Shown: positions 16,782 through 25,772, numbered from the stretch's first letter. The stretch: DNA of 37,858 nt from Argonema galeatum A003/A1 (GCF_023333595.1 NZ_JAIQZM010000048.1:1-37858); one strand, 5' to 3'. Notes: generated from the letters alone by a model not told the origin. Numbers and translations: made by a program.

Positions 16782-17043
16782 GAGAAAAATAATAATTGCC
16801 CTAACTATACCAAAAATCTAAATCTCCCTATTCCCACAGTCTGAAACCCTTGCATTGTCTATGGCGATCTTATGGCCACCCGTGAAAAATCAAAAATTTC
16901 ACTACGATCGCGAAACTTTTTTTCGGCAGCCTATTGAACAAATTTGGAGAGGAGCATTGACAAATTTGCCATTTAATGCAGCAAACGATCTCGCGACAAA
17001 TTAATGAGAGGGGGAGAGGGAAAAAACTTCGGTTATCCCAATT

Positions 17044-18972
17044 ATGCGGGCTAAACTGAAACGGAAAATTTGGGAGTGGCGCAGCGTTTTACTCACTGCC
17101 CCCACTGTAACGGGACTGATTATTATCTTGCGCTTAACAGGCTTGTTGCAATCTTTGGAATGGGCAGCGCTTGACCAATTTTATCGTCGGCGTCCACCAG
17201 AGGCGATCGATGACCGAATTGTCATAGTCGGCATTGATGAGTCGGATCTAAAAAAGATTGGCTCCTGGCCGATTTCAGATGAAATACTGGCTAAATTGCT
17301 CTTGAAGATCAAAGCACAGCAGCCAAGAGCGATCGCTTTGGATCTGTATCGAGATTTGCCAGTCGAACCCGGTCATCAAGCATTGGTCAAAGTGTTTGAA
17401 TCTACGCCAAACTTGATTGGAATTAAGAAAGTCGTGGGAAATGAGCGTGGCGTTGCCATTTCTCCGTCGCCGGTATTGAGTCGCCTGGGTAGGGTGGCAG
17501 CTAATGATGTCGTGCTAGATTCGGATGGGAAAATTCGTCGGGGCATACTATTTCTGACGCCTGAAAATCAAAACCCCATAACCAGTTTGGGGTTGCGGAT
17601 GGCAATGATTTACCTGCAAGCTGAAGGCATTACCCCACAGTCGGCGCAAAATGGGTTTTTGAGGCTGGGTAAGACAGTGTTTGTGCCGTTTGAAGCGTCA
17701 GATGGCAGCTATGTAGGTGCAGATGCGGGTGGCTACCAAGTTTTGTTGAATTTTCGGGGGCGGGGAGACAATTTTCCGACTGTTTCGATGACGGATATCT
17801 TGGAAAATCGGATACCCGCAGATTTGATGCGCGATCGCGCAGGAGCGCCGCTTCGCGATCGCATTGTCTTAATCGGTCCTACCGCCGCCAGCCTCAACGA
17901 TTTCTTTTATACTCCCTACAGCGGCGGTCTCAGCGATGCAGTGCAACGCATGACTGGAGTGGAAATACACGCTCATTTAACTAGCCAAATCCTGAGTTCA
18001 GCAATAGAAGGACGTAGCCCGATTAAAACTTGGCCCGATCCGCTTGAGTATGGGTGGATTTTTTTGTGGTCTTGGGTTGGTGCCGTTTTGAGTTGGCAGC
18101 TGCAAAGCTGGCGGTGGACGGCTTTCTCTGCACTGGTTGCTATTTCGGCTTTGCTGGGCGGTTCTTTTTTAGCGTTTTTGAATAGTTGGTGGATACCAGT
18201 GATTCCACCAATACTGAGTTTTTCAGGTTCTGCTGTGGCGATCTTGGCTTACATTGCTCAGATAGAGCGACAAGACCGAAAAACTGTGATGAATTTGTTT
18301 GGGCGTCATGTCAATCCCCAAATTGCTGAGGCGATTTGGCGCGATCGCGACCAGTTTCTCAATGACGGACGCCTTAAAGGACAAAGGCTAACAGCAACGG
18401 TGGTGTTTACTGACCTGAAAGATTTTAGTACTATTGCCGAGAATCTCGACCCGGAAGTGCTAATGTCTTGGCTGAACGAATATATGGAGGCAATGTCCCA
18501 GTTGGTTTTAGCGAATAGTGGTGTGGTCGATAAATTTATTGGCGATGCAGTTATGGCTGTGTTCGGCGTTCCCATTCCCAGCACCACAGAAGATGCGATC
18601 GCCAATGACGCTAAAGCAGCTGTTCGTTGCGCTTTGCAAATGGGGGCTACCTTAGAATTACTGAATGAACTGTGGAAAACTCAGGGACGCCCCACAGTTG
18701 CCATGCGCGTAGGTATTGCCACCGGCACAGTCGTTACCGGCAGTCTCGGCAGTTCCCAAAGGCTAGACTACACAACAATTGGCGATAGTGTTAATGTGGC
18801 AGCGCGGCTAGAAAGTTATGATAAATCCCTTGATGGTGGTCTCTGCCGGATTTTGATCAATGAAGAAACTTATCAGTATATTCACGGTTCTTTTCCCACC
18901 AAGTTGATCGGTAGCGTACAACTCAAAGGACGCGAACAGCTGACACCTATTTACCAAGTCCTACTTGAGTGA
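17044..18972 (+). CDS. CHASE2-domain adenylate cyclase
   Basis: 642 residues. An N-terminal TM (about 17-34) leads to an extracytoplasmic CHASE2 sensor (about 35-330; VIVGIDESDLKKIGSWPI, RDRIVLIGPTA.S), then three TM helices (about 333-410) and a class III nucleotide cyclase (about 440-642). The metal-binding aspartates are D457 (VVFTDLKDFS) and D501 (FIGDAVMAVFG). K497 in VDKFIGD is the adenine-selecting lysine, and IGDSVNVAARLES carries the transition-state Asn and Arg. This supports cAMP rather than cGMP synthesis. The start is ATG after a G-rich tract. It lies 390 bp after exoprotein 2 and 366 bp before the DUF928 gene. In cyanobacteria this family often accompanies CHAT/TPS loci; the ligand is unknown. 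Confidence 0.93.
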   Translation: MRAKLKRKIWEWRSVLLTAPTVTGLIIILRLTGLLQSLEWAALDQFYRRRPPEAIDDRIVIVGIDESDLKKIGSWPISDEILAKLLLKIKAQQPRAIALDLYRDLPVEPGHQALVKVFESTPNLIGIKKVVGNERGVAISPSPVLSRLGRVAANDVVLDSDGKIRRGILFLTPENQNPITSLGLRMAMIYLQAEGITPQSAQNGFLRLGKTVFVPFEASDGSYVGADAGGYQVLLNFRGRGDNFPTVSMTDILENRIPADLMRDRAGAPLRDRIVLIGPTAASLNDFFYTPYSGGLSDAVQRMTGVEIHAHLTSQILSSAIEGRSPIKTWPDPLEYGWIFLWSWVGAVLSWQLQSWRWTAFSALVAISALLGGSFLAFLNSWWIPVIPPILSFSGSAVAILAYIAQIERQDRKTVMNLFGRHVNPQIAEAIWRDRDQFLNDGRLKGQRLTATVVFTDLKDFSTIAENLDPEVLMSWLNEYMEAMSQLVLANSGVVDKFIGDAVMAVFGVPIPSTTEDAIANDAKAAVRCALQMGATLELLNELWKTQGRPTVAMRVGIATGTVVTGSLGSSQRLDYTTIGDSVNVAARLESYDKSLDGGLCRILINEETYQYIHGSFPTKLIGSVQLKGREQLTPIYQVLLE

Positions 18973-19165
18973 CTTACTCCTTTGTTGCTCAAAGAATATC
19001 TTTTCGGTTAGTCGGGGAGTGGGGGAGTGAGAATCATAGCTAAATTGCGAATCGATAATCTTACAGCGGTACGGGAGTAATTCCCTTGGCCAAATTATTA
19101 TTGCTTATATAGCGATCGCAATTATTCCATTACTTTATATGATTAAGAAAAATTTTCATTAATAC

Positions 19166-19262
19166 TTTACATACCGCTATCTATAAAACTGTTATACTGC
19201 TTAAGTAAACATAGAGTGCCCTATTCTCGAATACATAAAAAATACCATATATAAGAATAGGG
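19166..19262 (+). promoter_or_regulatory. Extended -10 promoter and structured leader of the DUF928 gene
   Basis: TGTTATACT (19190-19198) fits an extended -10 element. A TTTACA at 19166-19171 is 21 nt from TATACT, too far for a standard -35. About 20 bp downstream an inverted repeat CCCTATTCT (19219-19227) / AGAATAGGG (19254-19262) would fold in the leader. The leader would be about 130 nt. The remainder of the gap 18973-19338 shows a HIP1 site (19111-19118) and no gene. Confidence 0.4.
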
Positions 19263-19338
19263 TGAGGCTTTCTAGGATGCCTAATCCTTCGTAACATCAA
19301 ATACAATTTTTAAAGTCAAGAGGGGGATATGTTTAGAT

Positions 19339-20133
19339 ATGTTTCTTAAAGCTCGCAAATTAGCCACAGTACTAGGGGGAGCAGCATCAATTTTCTTGAT
19401 GCCAGCGATCGGCTCATGGAATGCCGCTTTAAATCAAACTTTTAGGTATCCCTCAGCCAATCTGGGTTTAAGCTCTGTAGCTTGGGCAGATACTCCTGTT
19501 CAATACGTTCCGCCCAGTCGGGGAACGCCTAAAAATAGCGTAGGTGCTGGCTCGCGGGGATGTACTCAGTCTGTACCAGTCACGTTAGCTTTATTGGTTC
19601 CCAAAGACCACAACGGACAAACTGTATCGGGTCATCCCACGTTTTCATGGTATGTCTCTGATAAGACATCGGTGCCGGTAGAGTTTGCGTTAGTAGAACC
19701 GGGGGTACCAAAACCCTTGTTCGTCCAACAAATGCAGGTATCCCAAAGCGGTATTATTCAGGTGCAATTACCCAAAGAATTACCAGAACTCGCTGCCGGG
19801 AAAAAATATCGCTGGTCGGTTTCCCTGATTTGCGATTCTAACCGCCCCTCTAACAATGTTTTTGTGCAAAGTTGGGTTGAGCGCGTTTCTCCTAACCCGG
19901 AACTGGCTCAAAAACTGGCGATCGTAAAAACAGACGATTCTTCTGTACAGGCGGTGCGAGAAAATGCCAGAATCTACGCTCAAGCAGGATTGTGGTACGA
20001 TGCTCTGCAAGCGCTTTCAACTGGCTATACTGCTAATCCCAACGATCCATCTATCAAGGCTGATTTTCTCGCGCTACTGACTCAGGGTGGATTGACTCAG
20101 ATTTCAGCAATAGAACGCTTAGCGCAACTCTAA
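19339..20133 (+). CDS. DUF928-family secreted protein
   Basis: 264 residues with an N-terminal hydrophobic export signal (about 10-50, ending near VAWA). The core matches DUF928: PPSRGTPKNSVGAGSRGC, then LALLVPKDHNGQTVSGHPTFSWYV and a strand-rich region, then a helical tail (IYAQAGLWYDALQAL, DFLALLTQGGL). Two cysteines (about 75 and 165; SRGC and LIC) could form a disulfide. The function is unknown. The family is cyanobacterial and commonly found with CHASE2, CHAT and TPS genes, which fits its position here. AGAGGGGG lies about 13 nt before the ATG, a long spacing; a nearer out-of-frame ATG (19329) opens only 6 codons. Confidence 0.85.
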   Translation: MFLKARKLATVLGGAASIFLMPAIGSWNAALNQTFRYPSANLGLSSVAWADTPVQYVPPSRGTPKNSVGAGSRGCTQSVPVTLALLVPKDHNGQTVSGHPTFSWYVSDKTSVPVEFALVEPGVPKPLFVQQMQVSQSGIIQVQLPKELPELAAGKKYRWSVSLICDSNRPSNNVFVQSWVERVSPNPELAQKLAIVKTDDSSVQAVRENARIYAQAGLWYDALQALSTGYTANPNDPSIKADFLALLTQGGLTQISAIERLAQL

Positions 20134-20164
20134 GGGCTAGGGGAAGAACACTAATTCAGTAATC

Positions 20165-20239
20165 GTAGGGGCGAAGCAAACGGGTGTGGAAATCTAGGAT
20201 AAGACCGATAGATTTTTTACCCGAATGCTTCGCCCCTAC
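20165..20239. repeat. Inverted repeat between convergent genes
   Basis: Left arm 20165-20185 (GTAGGGGCGAAGCAAACGGGT) and right arm 20219-20239 are complementary over 21 bp apart from a small mismatched patch, with a 33-nt spacer containing TTTTTT. It sits between the convergent DUF928 and murE genes and may stop transcription in both directions. The GTAGGGG edge links it to the palindrome at 3230-3257. Confidence 0.75.
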
Positions 20240-20251
20240 AAGCTAACCCAC

Positions 20252-21730
20252 TCAGCACTCAGATAGGGCTGCGCGTGCTTGTTCTCGATCGTCAAAGTGG
20301 ATTTTTTCGGTGCCGAGAATTTGATAATCTTCGTGACCTTTGCCAGCAATCAGAACTCCATCTCCAGCTTGGGCTTCTAGAATGGCGGTGCGAATGGCTA
20401 TGGCCCGATCGCATATCACTGTCGGATTAACTGACTTTGGAATACCAGCAAGGATATCTTGGAGAATCTTCTCTGGATCTTCCGTGCGCGGGTTATCCGA
20501 AGTAACGACTATTTTATCAGCCAACTGAGCGGCGATACCACCCATTTTAGGACGTTTGGTGCGATCGCGATCGCCTCCACAACCAAACACGCAAATCATC
20601 TTTCCCGGTATGAAAGGACGTGCCGCTTTCAGTAAATTTTCCAAGCTATCCGGCGTGTGGGCGTAATCTACAATTACACTGATATCTTGGTCTGGACTAA
20701 TTTGTACCCGTTCCATCCGTCCTGGTACGCCTGGGAATTCCGGTATCAAAGATACCACAAATTCTAAATCCAAACCGAGATGTAAAACTGTTCCCACTGC
20801 TGCGAGTAAATTCGCTAAATTAAACTGACCTACCAGCGGCGAACGGAAAGCAATTTCCCCTTTGGGAGTATGCAGTTTACCGCTAACACCAGTTGGTTCA
20901 TAAGTTAAATCGCTTGTCCACAAATCTGCGGTAGAATTATTTACGCTATAACTCCAAACCTGGTCTGGCTTTAACTGAGAAATCAATCGCTGACCGTAAG
21001 GATCGTCCAAATTAATGATCGCACGACCTTTGAGATAATCGGAATTAAACAGTAAAGCTTTGGCGCTAAAGTAATCTTCCATATCTTTATGGAAGTCCAG
21101 GTGATCCTGAGTCAAGTTAGTAAAAACAGCGACATCAAAAGAACAACCCATTACTCGTCCTTGGGATAAGGCGTGGGAACTAACTTCCATCACTGCCTTT
21201 TGACATCCATCTGCGATCGCTGATGCTAGTTGTGCTTGTAATTCTACAGCAAAAGGGGTAGTATGGGTAGCAGTTTGCTCAAATCCCGGCCAACGCGCAT
21301 AAAGCGTTCCCATTAAAGCAGTAGGTTGCTGGGCTTTATTGAGGAAAAATTCAATTAAATGGGTGGTTGTGGTTTTGCCGTTAGTGCCCGTAACCCCAAT
21401 CATATTCAACTTTTGGCTGGGATAATCGTAAAAAGCATTTGCCACTTGGGCACAAGTTTTAGTCATATCACTAGTTGGGATAACGAGAGATTCTCCCCCT
21501 GCTTTCTGGGCGGCTTGGGGAGAAACGAGGGCGGCGACAGCACCAGATGCGATCGCGCTGGGCCAAAAATCTCCCCCATCTACCCGCGTTCCTGGCATTC
21601 CGATAAAAAGATCTCCAGGTTTGCAAGCGTGAGAATTAGTCTTCAAACCAGTCACTTCCAAGTCTATAGCCGATTCCTTGGGTAACTCCACTATACTGGA
21701 AACCTTTGCCAATATATCTCGCAGTTTCAT
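20252..21730 (-). CDS. murE: UDP-MurNAc-L-Ala-D-Glu:meso-DAP ligase
   Basis: 492 residues, normal length for MurE, which adds meso-diaminopimelate to UDP-MurNAc-dipeptide in the cytoplasm during peptidoglycan synthesis. The ATP loop is GVTGTNGKTTT (112-122, K119). The carbamylated-lysine region is FSAKALLF (K224). The DAP-selecting motif DNPR is at 412-415 (SDNPRTEDP), so the substrate is DAP, not lysine. The Mur ligase central motif EVSSHAL and the C-terminal CVFGCGGDRDR are also present. The start ATG has GAGGAG about 9 nt upstream. The glutaredoxin-like gene lies 65 bp upstream on the same strand, so the two may share a transcript. Confidence 0.98.
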   Translation of the reverse strand: MKLRDILAKVSSIVELPKESAIDLEVTGLKTNSHACKPGDLFIGMPGTRVDGGDFWPSAIASGAVAALVSPQAAQKAGGESLVIPTSDMTKTCAQVANAFYDYPSQKLNMIGVTGTNGKTTTTHLIEFFLNKAQQPTALMGTLYARWPGFEQTATHTTPFAVELQAQLASAIADGCQKAVMEVSSHALSQGRVMGCSFDVAVFTNLTQDHLDFHKDMEDYFSAKALLFNSDYLKGRAIINLDDPYGQRLISQLKPDQVWSYSVNNSTADLWTSDLTYEPTGVSGKLHTPKGEIAFRSPLVGQFNLANLLAAVGTVLHLGLDLEFVVSLIPEFPGVPGRMERVQISPDQDISVIVDYAHTPDSLENLLKAARPFIPGKMICVFGCGGDRDRTKRPKMGGIAAQLADKIVVTSDNPRTEDPEKILQDILAGIPKSVNPTVICDRAIAIRTAILEAQAGDGVLIAGKGHEDYQILGTEKIHFDDREQARAALSEC

Positions 21731-21780
21731 CTTAAGAACTCCTCACAGCAAATTCGGTGATCAGTGGTAGTACCATTATG

Positions 21781-21818
21781 ATTACCCATTACCCATTACC
21801 CATTACCCATTACCCATT
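21781..21818. repeat. ATTACCC heptad tandem repeat
   Basis: Five full copies of ATTACCC plus ATT. On the minus strand the repeat reads GGGTAAT and encodes the last residues (MGNG) and the stop codon of the glutaredoxin-like gene. A change in copy number by one unit would shift the frame. Confidence 0.9.
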
Positions 21819-22071
21819 TCTGTAGCATAAGCTCCAACTGTCGCACCGTGGCGCGAGGCGAAGGGCGCGGTAGTGGTTCTTCCACGTCTTTACGTTCAGG
21901 TCTAACTCGGAACAGGACGGGAATTTCGTATTGAAAAGCACTAAACCAGTCGTCACGGGTAGTAATATCCCGTACTTCTAGTTCAAAGTCTAGACCTTCA
22001 ATCTGTTCTAGCTTTTCTTGTAAACCTTCGCACAAATGACAACCAGGTTTGCTGTATAAAATTAATCGCAT
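21796..22071 (-). CDS. Glutaredoxin-like (DUF836-type) thiol protein
   Basis: 91 residues. It starts MRLILYSKPGCHLCEGL, with a CxxC redox motif (C11, C14) after the first strand as in glutaredoxin-like DUF836 proteins. It has a beta-alpha-beta start, a central EVRDITTRDDWFSAF and a cis-proline-type segment YEIPVLFRV. It probably acts in thiol-disulfide exchange; the partner is unknown. AAGG lies 4 nt before the ATG. The stop codon and last four residues lie inside a 7-bp tandem repeat (21781-21818), so the true C-terminus may vary between strains. It is upstream of murE on the same strand. Confidence 0.88.
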   Translation of the reverse strand: MRLILYSKPGCHLCEGLQEKLEQIEGLDFELEVRDITTRDDWFSAFQYEIPVLFRVRPERKDVEEPLPRPSPRATVRQLELMLQKWVMGNG

Positions 22072-22274
22072 TGGCCTTAAGAACTACAGGGATAAATAGC
22101 CATTTTAACTATCCAGGTACACCCAATGTTGGGGGGGCGGGGGCAAAATAAGTATTTTTGCGTAAGTCCTAAGTATTTTGTCCGTAAACAAGCTTCCGAG
22201 GGATGTAGGAGTTTTGATCTAGATATAGACACTGCGATCGCAAATAGATTTAACTGTCTTGAGGAGAATGAAAA

Positions 22275-24734
22275 ATGGCTAATATTTTTGGCACTTTAGG
22301 AAACGATACACTTATTGGCACTCCAGAAACAGATTTTATTTTAGGTGATTTAGGCAATGATAGTCTACTTGGCTTAGACGGAGATGACCAACTCAACAGC
22401 AATCAGGGAAACGATACCCTTGACGGTGGACAAGGCAACGACCTAGTACGAGGCGGTAAAGACAACGACCTTATTTTAGGCGGAATCGGCAATGATACTT
22501 TATATGGCGACCTTGGTAGCGATACCCTCAGAGGTGGCGATGGTGACGACTTGTTATATGGCGACCAAGGAATAGAAAATAACTTTGGCGGCGATGGCGA
22601 TGATGTTTTAGTTGGTGAACTTGGTAACGACACCATCTTTGGATTAGATGGTAATGACAGTATTTTAGGCAATGAAGGTGCAGATGTAATTAATGGCAAT
22701 CAGGGAAACGATAGTGTTTTCGGTGGAGATGGTAATGATTTGCTACGGGGTGGAATAGATAATGATCAGTTATTTGGAGATAGCGGTGAAGACACTTTAT
22801 ATGGTGACTTAGGCAATGATACCGCCTTCGGTGGAGAAGGAAAAGATCTCATTTTTGGTATCCGAGGCGATGACTTACTTTTTGGCAACGAAGACGATGA
22901 TGTAATTAATGGCAATCAGGGAAACGATACTATTTTTGGTGGAGATGGTAATGATGTCTTGCGGGGTGGTCGAGACAATGATTTGGTTTTCGGAGATAAA
23001 GGTAATGATTTTCTCTATGGCGATAGAGGTATAGATACTTTAACTGGCGGGGATAGTAATGATATCTTCTTTTTGCAAAGGGAAATAGGCGGTACTACTT
23101 TAGCGGAATCGGATATTATTACTAATTTTGCTAATAATGCAGATAAATTGGGGTTAATTGGTGGGTTAAGTTTTGCCAATTTGAATATCTTTCAAGGAAC
23201 TGGGAATAATGCTGCCGATACGATTATTCAGGATAGTCTCAACAGTCAGTTTTTGGCGGTTTTGAAAGGCATTGACCGGAACACGATTGACGCCACTGAT
23301 TTTACGATTCCCGGTACATTAGCATTTAGTAATCCAACTTTCCGGGTGAATGAGGATGGCACGCCGGTAACAGCAGTGACGGTAACTCGGACAAATGGAA
23401 GTGATGGAGCAGTGAGTGTTACTGTAACTTCGAGTGATGGTACGGCTACTGCACCAAATGATTATAACAATAACCAAATTGTGGTTAATTTTGCCAATGG
23501 GGAAACGAGTAAAACTGTAACGATTCCCATTGTTAATGATACTGTGGCTGAGTATACTGAGAAGCTCAATTTGAGTTTGGGGAATGTCACTGGTAACGCT
23601 GAAATTGGTACGCAGAATACGGCGGTTTTGGAGATTGTGGATAATGATGCTGTGTCTGTGCCGAAACTGACTTTCCAAAATCCGAATCCCAACATATTTA
23701 ACGGTTTCGGCCAATCAGTAGCGGCGGTAGGTAATAACGTCCTCATTGGGTCACCTTATGACAACACGGGCGGTACTGTCGCTGGGGCGGCGTACTTATT
23801 CGATGGAAATACTGGTGGGCTGTTAAGAACTTTCCTCAACCCAAGCCCAAACGACGGTGATAACTTCGGCAGTTCAATCGCAGTAGTCGGGAATAAAGTC
23901 CTCATAGGAACACCGGGAGAGAAAGTTGGCTCGAATACCGTCGGGACTGCATACTTGTTTGACCTCAGCACTGGGGCGTTGCAGGCAACATTCCTAAATC
24001 CCGCACCACAACAATTTGCTCCCTTCGGAGCTTCCGTAGCAGGGGTAGGTAATAACTTTGCGATCGCAGTTCCTTTTGGTGGTACAAGCAATTCTTATGG
24101 GACAGTCTACTTATTCGACGGCATTACAGGGGCACTACTTCAGACTTTCCAAGACCCAAATCCAAATTTCTATGGTTTTGGTCAGTCAATCGCAGCAGTG
24201 GGCAATAACGTCCTTATTGGAGCGCCTTATGACAATAGAGGGGGAGGAATTTCGTTCCCTGGCTCGGCATACTTATTTGACAGTGTTTCAGGTGTGTTGT
24301 TGCAAACTTTCCTCAACCCGACGCCAGAAGAATTTGATTTATTGGGCACCTCGGTAGCAGCAGTGGGCAACAATGTTCTGATCGCCTCAGCAAATGACAA
24401 CACAGGTGGTGACAACGCTGGGGCAGTATATCTATTCGACAGTACGACAGGTGAGTTGTTGCAGACTTTCCTTAACCCGACTCCGAATAGTTTTGAATTC
24501 TTCGGAGGCTCAGTAGCAGCGGTAGGTAATAACGTCCTCATTGGCACACGTTATGACAGCACGGGCGGTTTTGAAAGTGGGGCTGCGTATCTGTTTGATA
24601 GTACTACTGGTGCGCTGTTACAAACTTTCCTTAACCCCACTCCGAATGATTATGAACACTTCGGCCAATCAGTAGCGGCGGTAGGTAATAACGTCCTCAT
24701 TGGGGGAAATACAAATGCTGTCTATCTGTTCTAG
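22275..24734 (+). CDS. RTX / Calx-beta / seven-bladed beta-propeller protein
   Basis: 819 residues. Residues about 5-265 are RTX calcium-binding nonapeptides (GGxGNDxLx, for example GNDTLDGGQGNDLVRGG). A short linker region (SDIITNFANNADKLGL) is typical of the end of RTX blocks. A Calx-beta domain spans about 345-458 (FRVNEDGTPVTAVTVTRT ... VNDTVAEYTEKLNLSL). The rest, about 463-819, holds seven repeats of (FG)xSVAAVGNNVLIGxPYDN...GAAYLFDxxTGxLLQTFLNP; the last is cut after its first strands, as expected when the N-terminal strand closes a propeller. There is no classical signal peptide. RTX proteins normally leave by type I secretion using a C-terminal signal, but here the RTX block is N-terminal. 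SD GAGGAG lies about 8 nt before the ATG. Confidence 0.92.
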   Translation: MANIFGTLGNDTLIGTPETDFILGDLGNDSLLGLDGDDQLNSNQGNDTLDGGQGNDLVRGGKDNDLILGGIGNDTLYGDLGSDTLRGGDGDDLLYGDQGIENNFGGDGDDVLVGELGNDTIFGLDGNDSILGNEGADVINGNQGNDSVFGGDGNDLLRGGIDNDQLFGDSGEDTLYGDLGNDTAFGGEGKDLIFGIRGDDLLFGNEDDDVINGNQGNDTIFGGDGNDVLRGGRDNDLVFGDKGNDFLYGDRGIDTLTGGDSNDIFFLQREIGGTTLAESDIITNFANNADKLGLIGGLSFANLNIFQGTGNNAADTIIQDSLNSQFLAVLKGIDRNTIDATDFTIPGTLAFSNPTFRVNEDGTPVTAVTVTRTNGSDGAVSVTVTSSDGTATAPNDYNNNQIVVNFANGETSKTVTIPIVNDTVAEYTEKLNLSLGNVTGNAEIGTQNTAVLEIVDNDAVSVPKLTFQNPNPNIFNGFGQSVAAVGNNVLIGSPYDNTGGTVAGAAYLFDGNTGGLLRTFLNPSPNDGDNFGSSIAVVGNKVLIGTPGEKVGSNTVGTAYLFDLSTGALQATFLNPAPQQFAPFGASVAGVGNNFAIAVPFGGTSNSYGTVYLFDGITGALLQTFQDPNPNFYGFGQSIAAVGNNVLIGAPYDNRGGGISFPGSAYLFDSVSGVLLQTFLNPTPEEFDLLGTSVAAVGNNVLIASANDNTGGDNAGAVYLFDSTTGELLQTFLNPTPNSFEFFGGSVAAVGNNVLIGTRYDSTGGFESGAAYLFDSTTGALLQTFLNPTPNDYEHFGQSVAAVGNNVLIGGNTNAVYLF

Positions 24735-24741
24735 AGCTAAT

Positions 24742-24785
24742 AAACCGGGTTTTTGAATGGAAAATTTAACCCCAAAACCCGGTTT
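24742..24785. terminator. 12-bp inverted repeat after the RTX-propeller gene
   Basis: AAACCGGGTTTT (24742-24753) and its exact complement AAAACCCGGTTT (24774-24785), 7 bp after the stop codon. It could end transcription, although no T-run follows. A related AACCCGGTTTCTTA occurs at about 35059-35072, so the arm sequence is also a dispersed repeat. The following 235 bp up to cysH hold only AT-rich sequence. Confidence 0.5.
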
Positions 24786-25037
24786 CTCAGATTGACGCAA
24801 CTTCCATATCATAAATTCACCAAAAAGTCAATCCAAAATTTCGGATAATTTTTTTTGCGAAAATTATGAAAATATCTATTACAAATCATTGAGAATATGA
24901 TAAACTCCTTTACAAAGCAGAGTATTAATACTCAGCCAAACAGCAAAAAAATAAACCCCAATACCCAATCGGGTTATGTGCATTTAGGGTAGAATCGATT
25001 TAAGAAAACCTTAAGGAAAGTGAAGTCGAAAGGTAGC

Positions 25038-25769
25038 ATGGTCTATTATCTAGAAACTCCGGTACAAATTGACAATCTTGACTTGGATGAACTCAACCAA
25101 CGCTTTGAAGGAGCGCATCCCAGGGAGATTTTGGCTTGGTGTGTAGCGAATATCCCTACCAAATTCGTGCAAACCAGTGCTTTTAACGTGGATGACTTAG
25201 TAATCACGGATATTCTCTACCGCTCACTCAAGCCTAAAAAGCCTGTACCCGTGATGTTTCTGGACACGCTGCACCATTTTCCCCAAACAAGAGAGCTAGT
25301 AGAAAAAGCGATTAAACTCTACAATCTCGATCTCAGAACTTATAAGGTTCCCGACGTTGACACCCGCGAAGCCTTTGCAGGTGCCTACGGTGATGCGCTT
25401 TGGGATAGAGACATTCAAAAATTCCACTATGTGACCAAAATCGAACCCCTACAACGAGGTTTGGCAGAATTAGAAGCTGTGGCGTGGATAACTGGTCGTC
25501 GCCGCGACCAAGCTGTAACTCGCGCCAATATGCCCATATTTGAACATGATATCAAGCACCGGATCAAGGTAAATCCGATCGCTGCTTGGACGCGCAAGGA
25601 AAGCTGGGCCTATGCGGCTGAGCATAAAATGATCTACAATCCTCTGCACGACCAAGGTTATCCCAGCATCGGAGATGAACCGATTACCACAAAAGTTGCC
25701 CCTGGTGAAGACGAACGCGCCGGACGCTGGCGGGGAACTGGTAAAACTGAGTGTGGAATTCACATTTAA
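25038..25769 (+). CDS. cysH: Phosphoadenylyl-sulfate reductase (PAPS type)
   Basis: 243 residues from the ATG at 25038 (GAAAGG 4 nt upstream); a GTG at 25020 would add six residues. The enzyme reduces PAPS to sulfite with thioredoxin in assimilatory sulfate reduction. The PP-loop-like nucleotide site is QTSAFNVDDLV; the conserved FLDTLHHFPQT and WITGRRRDQAVTRA follow. The catalytic cysteine is C240 in the C-terminal KTECGIHI. The two cysteine pairs that bind an Fe-S cluster in APS reductases are absent (HYVTKIEPL where CC would lie), so it is a cluster-free PAPS enzyme. It stands alone, with a satellite repeat just downstream. Confidence 0.96.
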   Translation: MVYYLETPVQIDNLDLDELNQRFEGAHPREILAWCVANIPTKFVQTSAFNVDDLVITDILYRSLKPKKPVPVMFLDTLHHFPQTRELVEKAIKLYNLDLRTYKVPDVDTREAFAGAYGDALWDRDIQKFHYVTKIEPLQRGLAELEAVAWITGRRRDQAVTRANMPIFEHDIKHRIKVNPIAAWTRKESWAYAAEHKMIYNPLHDQGYPSIGDEPITTKVAPGEDERAGRWRGTGKTECGIHI

Positions 25770-25772
25770 TTT

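Noticed and set aside
16701..16844. 47-codon frame in the gap before the CHASE2 cyclase
   Set aside because: No ribosome site, polar unstructured composition, and the better explanation of the region is a promoter at 16752-16781.
25038..25769. APS reductase (Fe-S type)
   Set aside because: The cysteine pairs that bind the cluster are absent; only the C-terminal catalytic cysteine remains.
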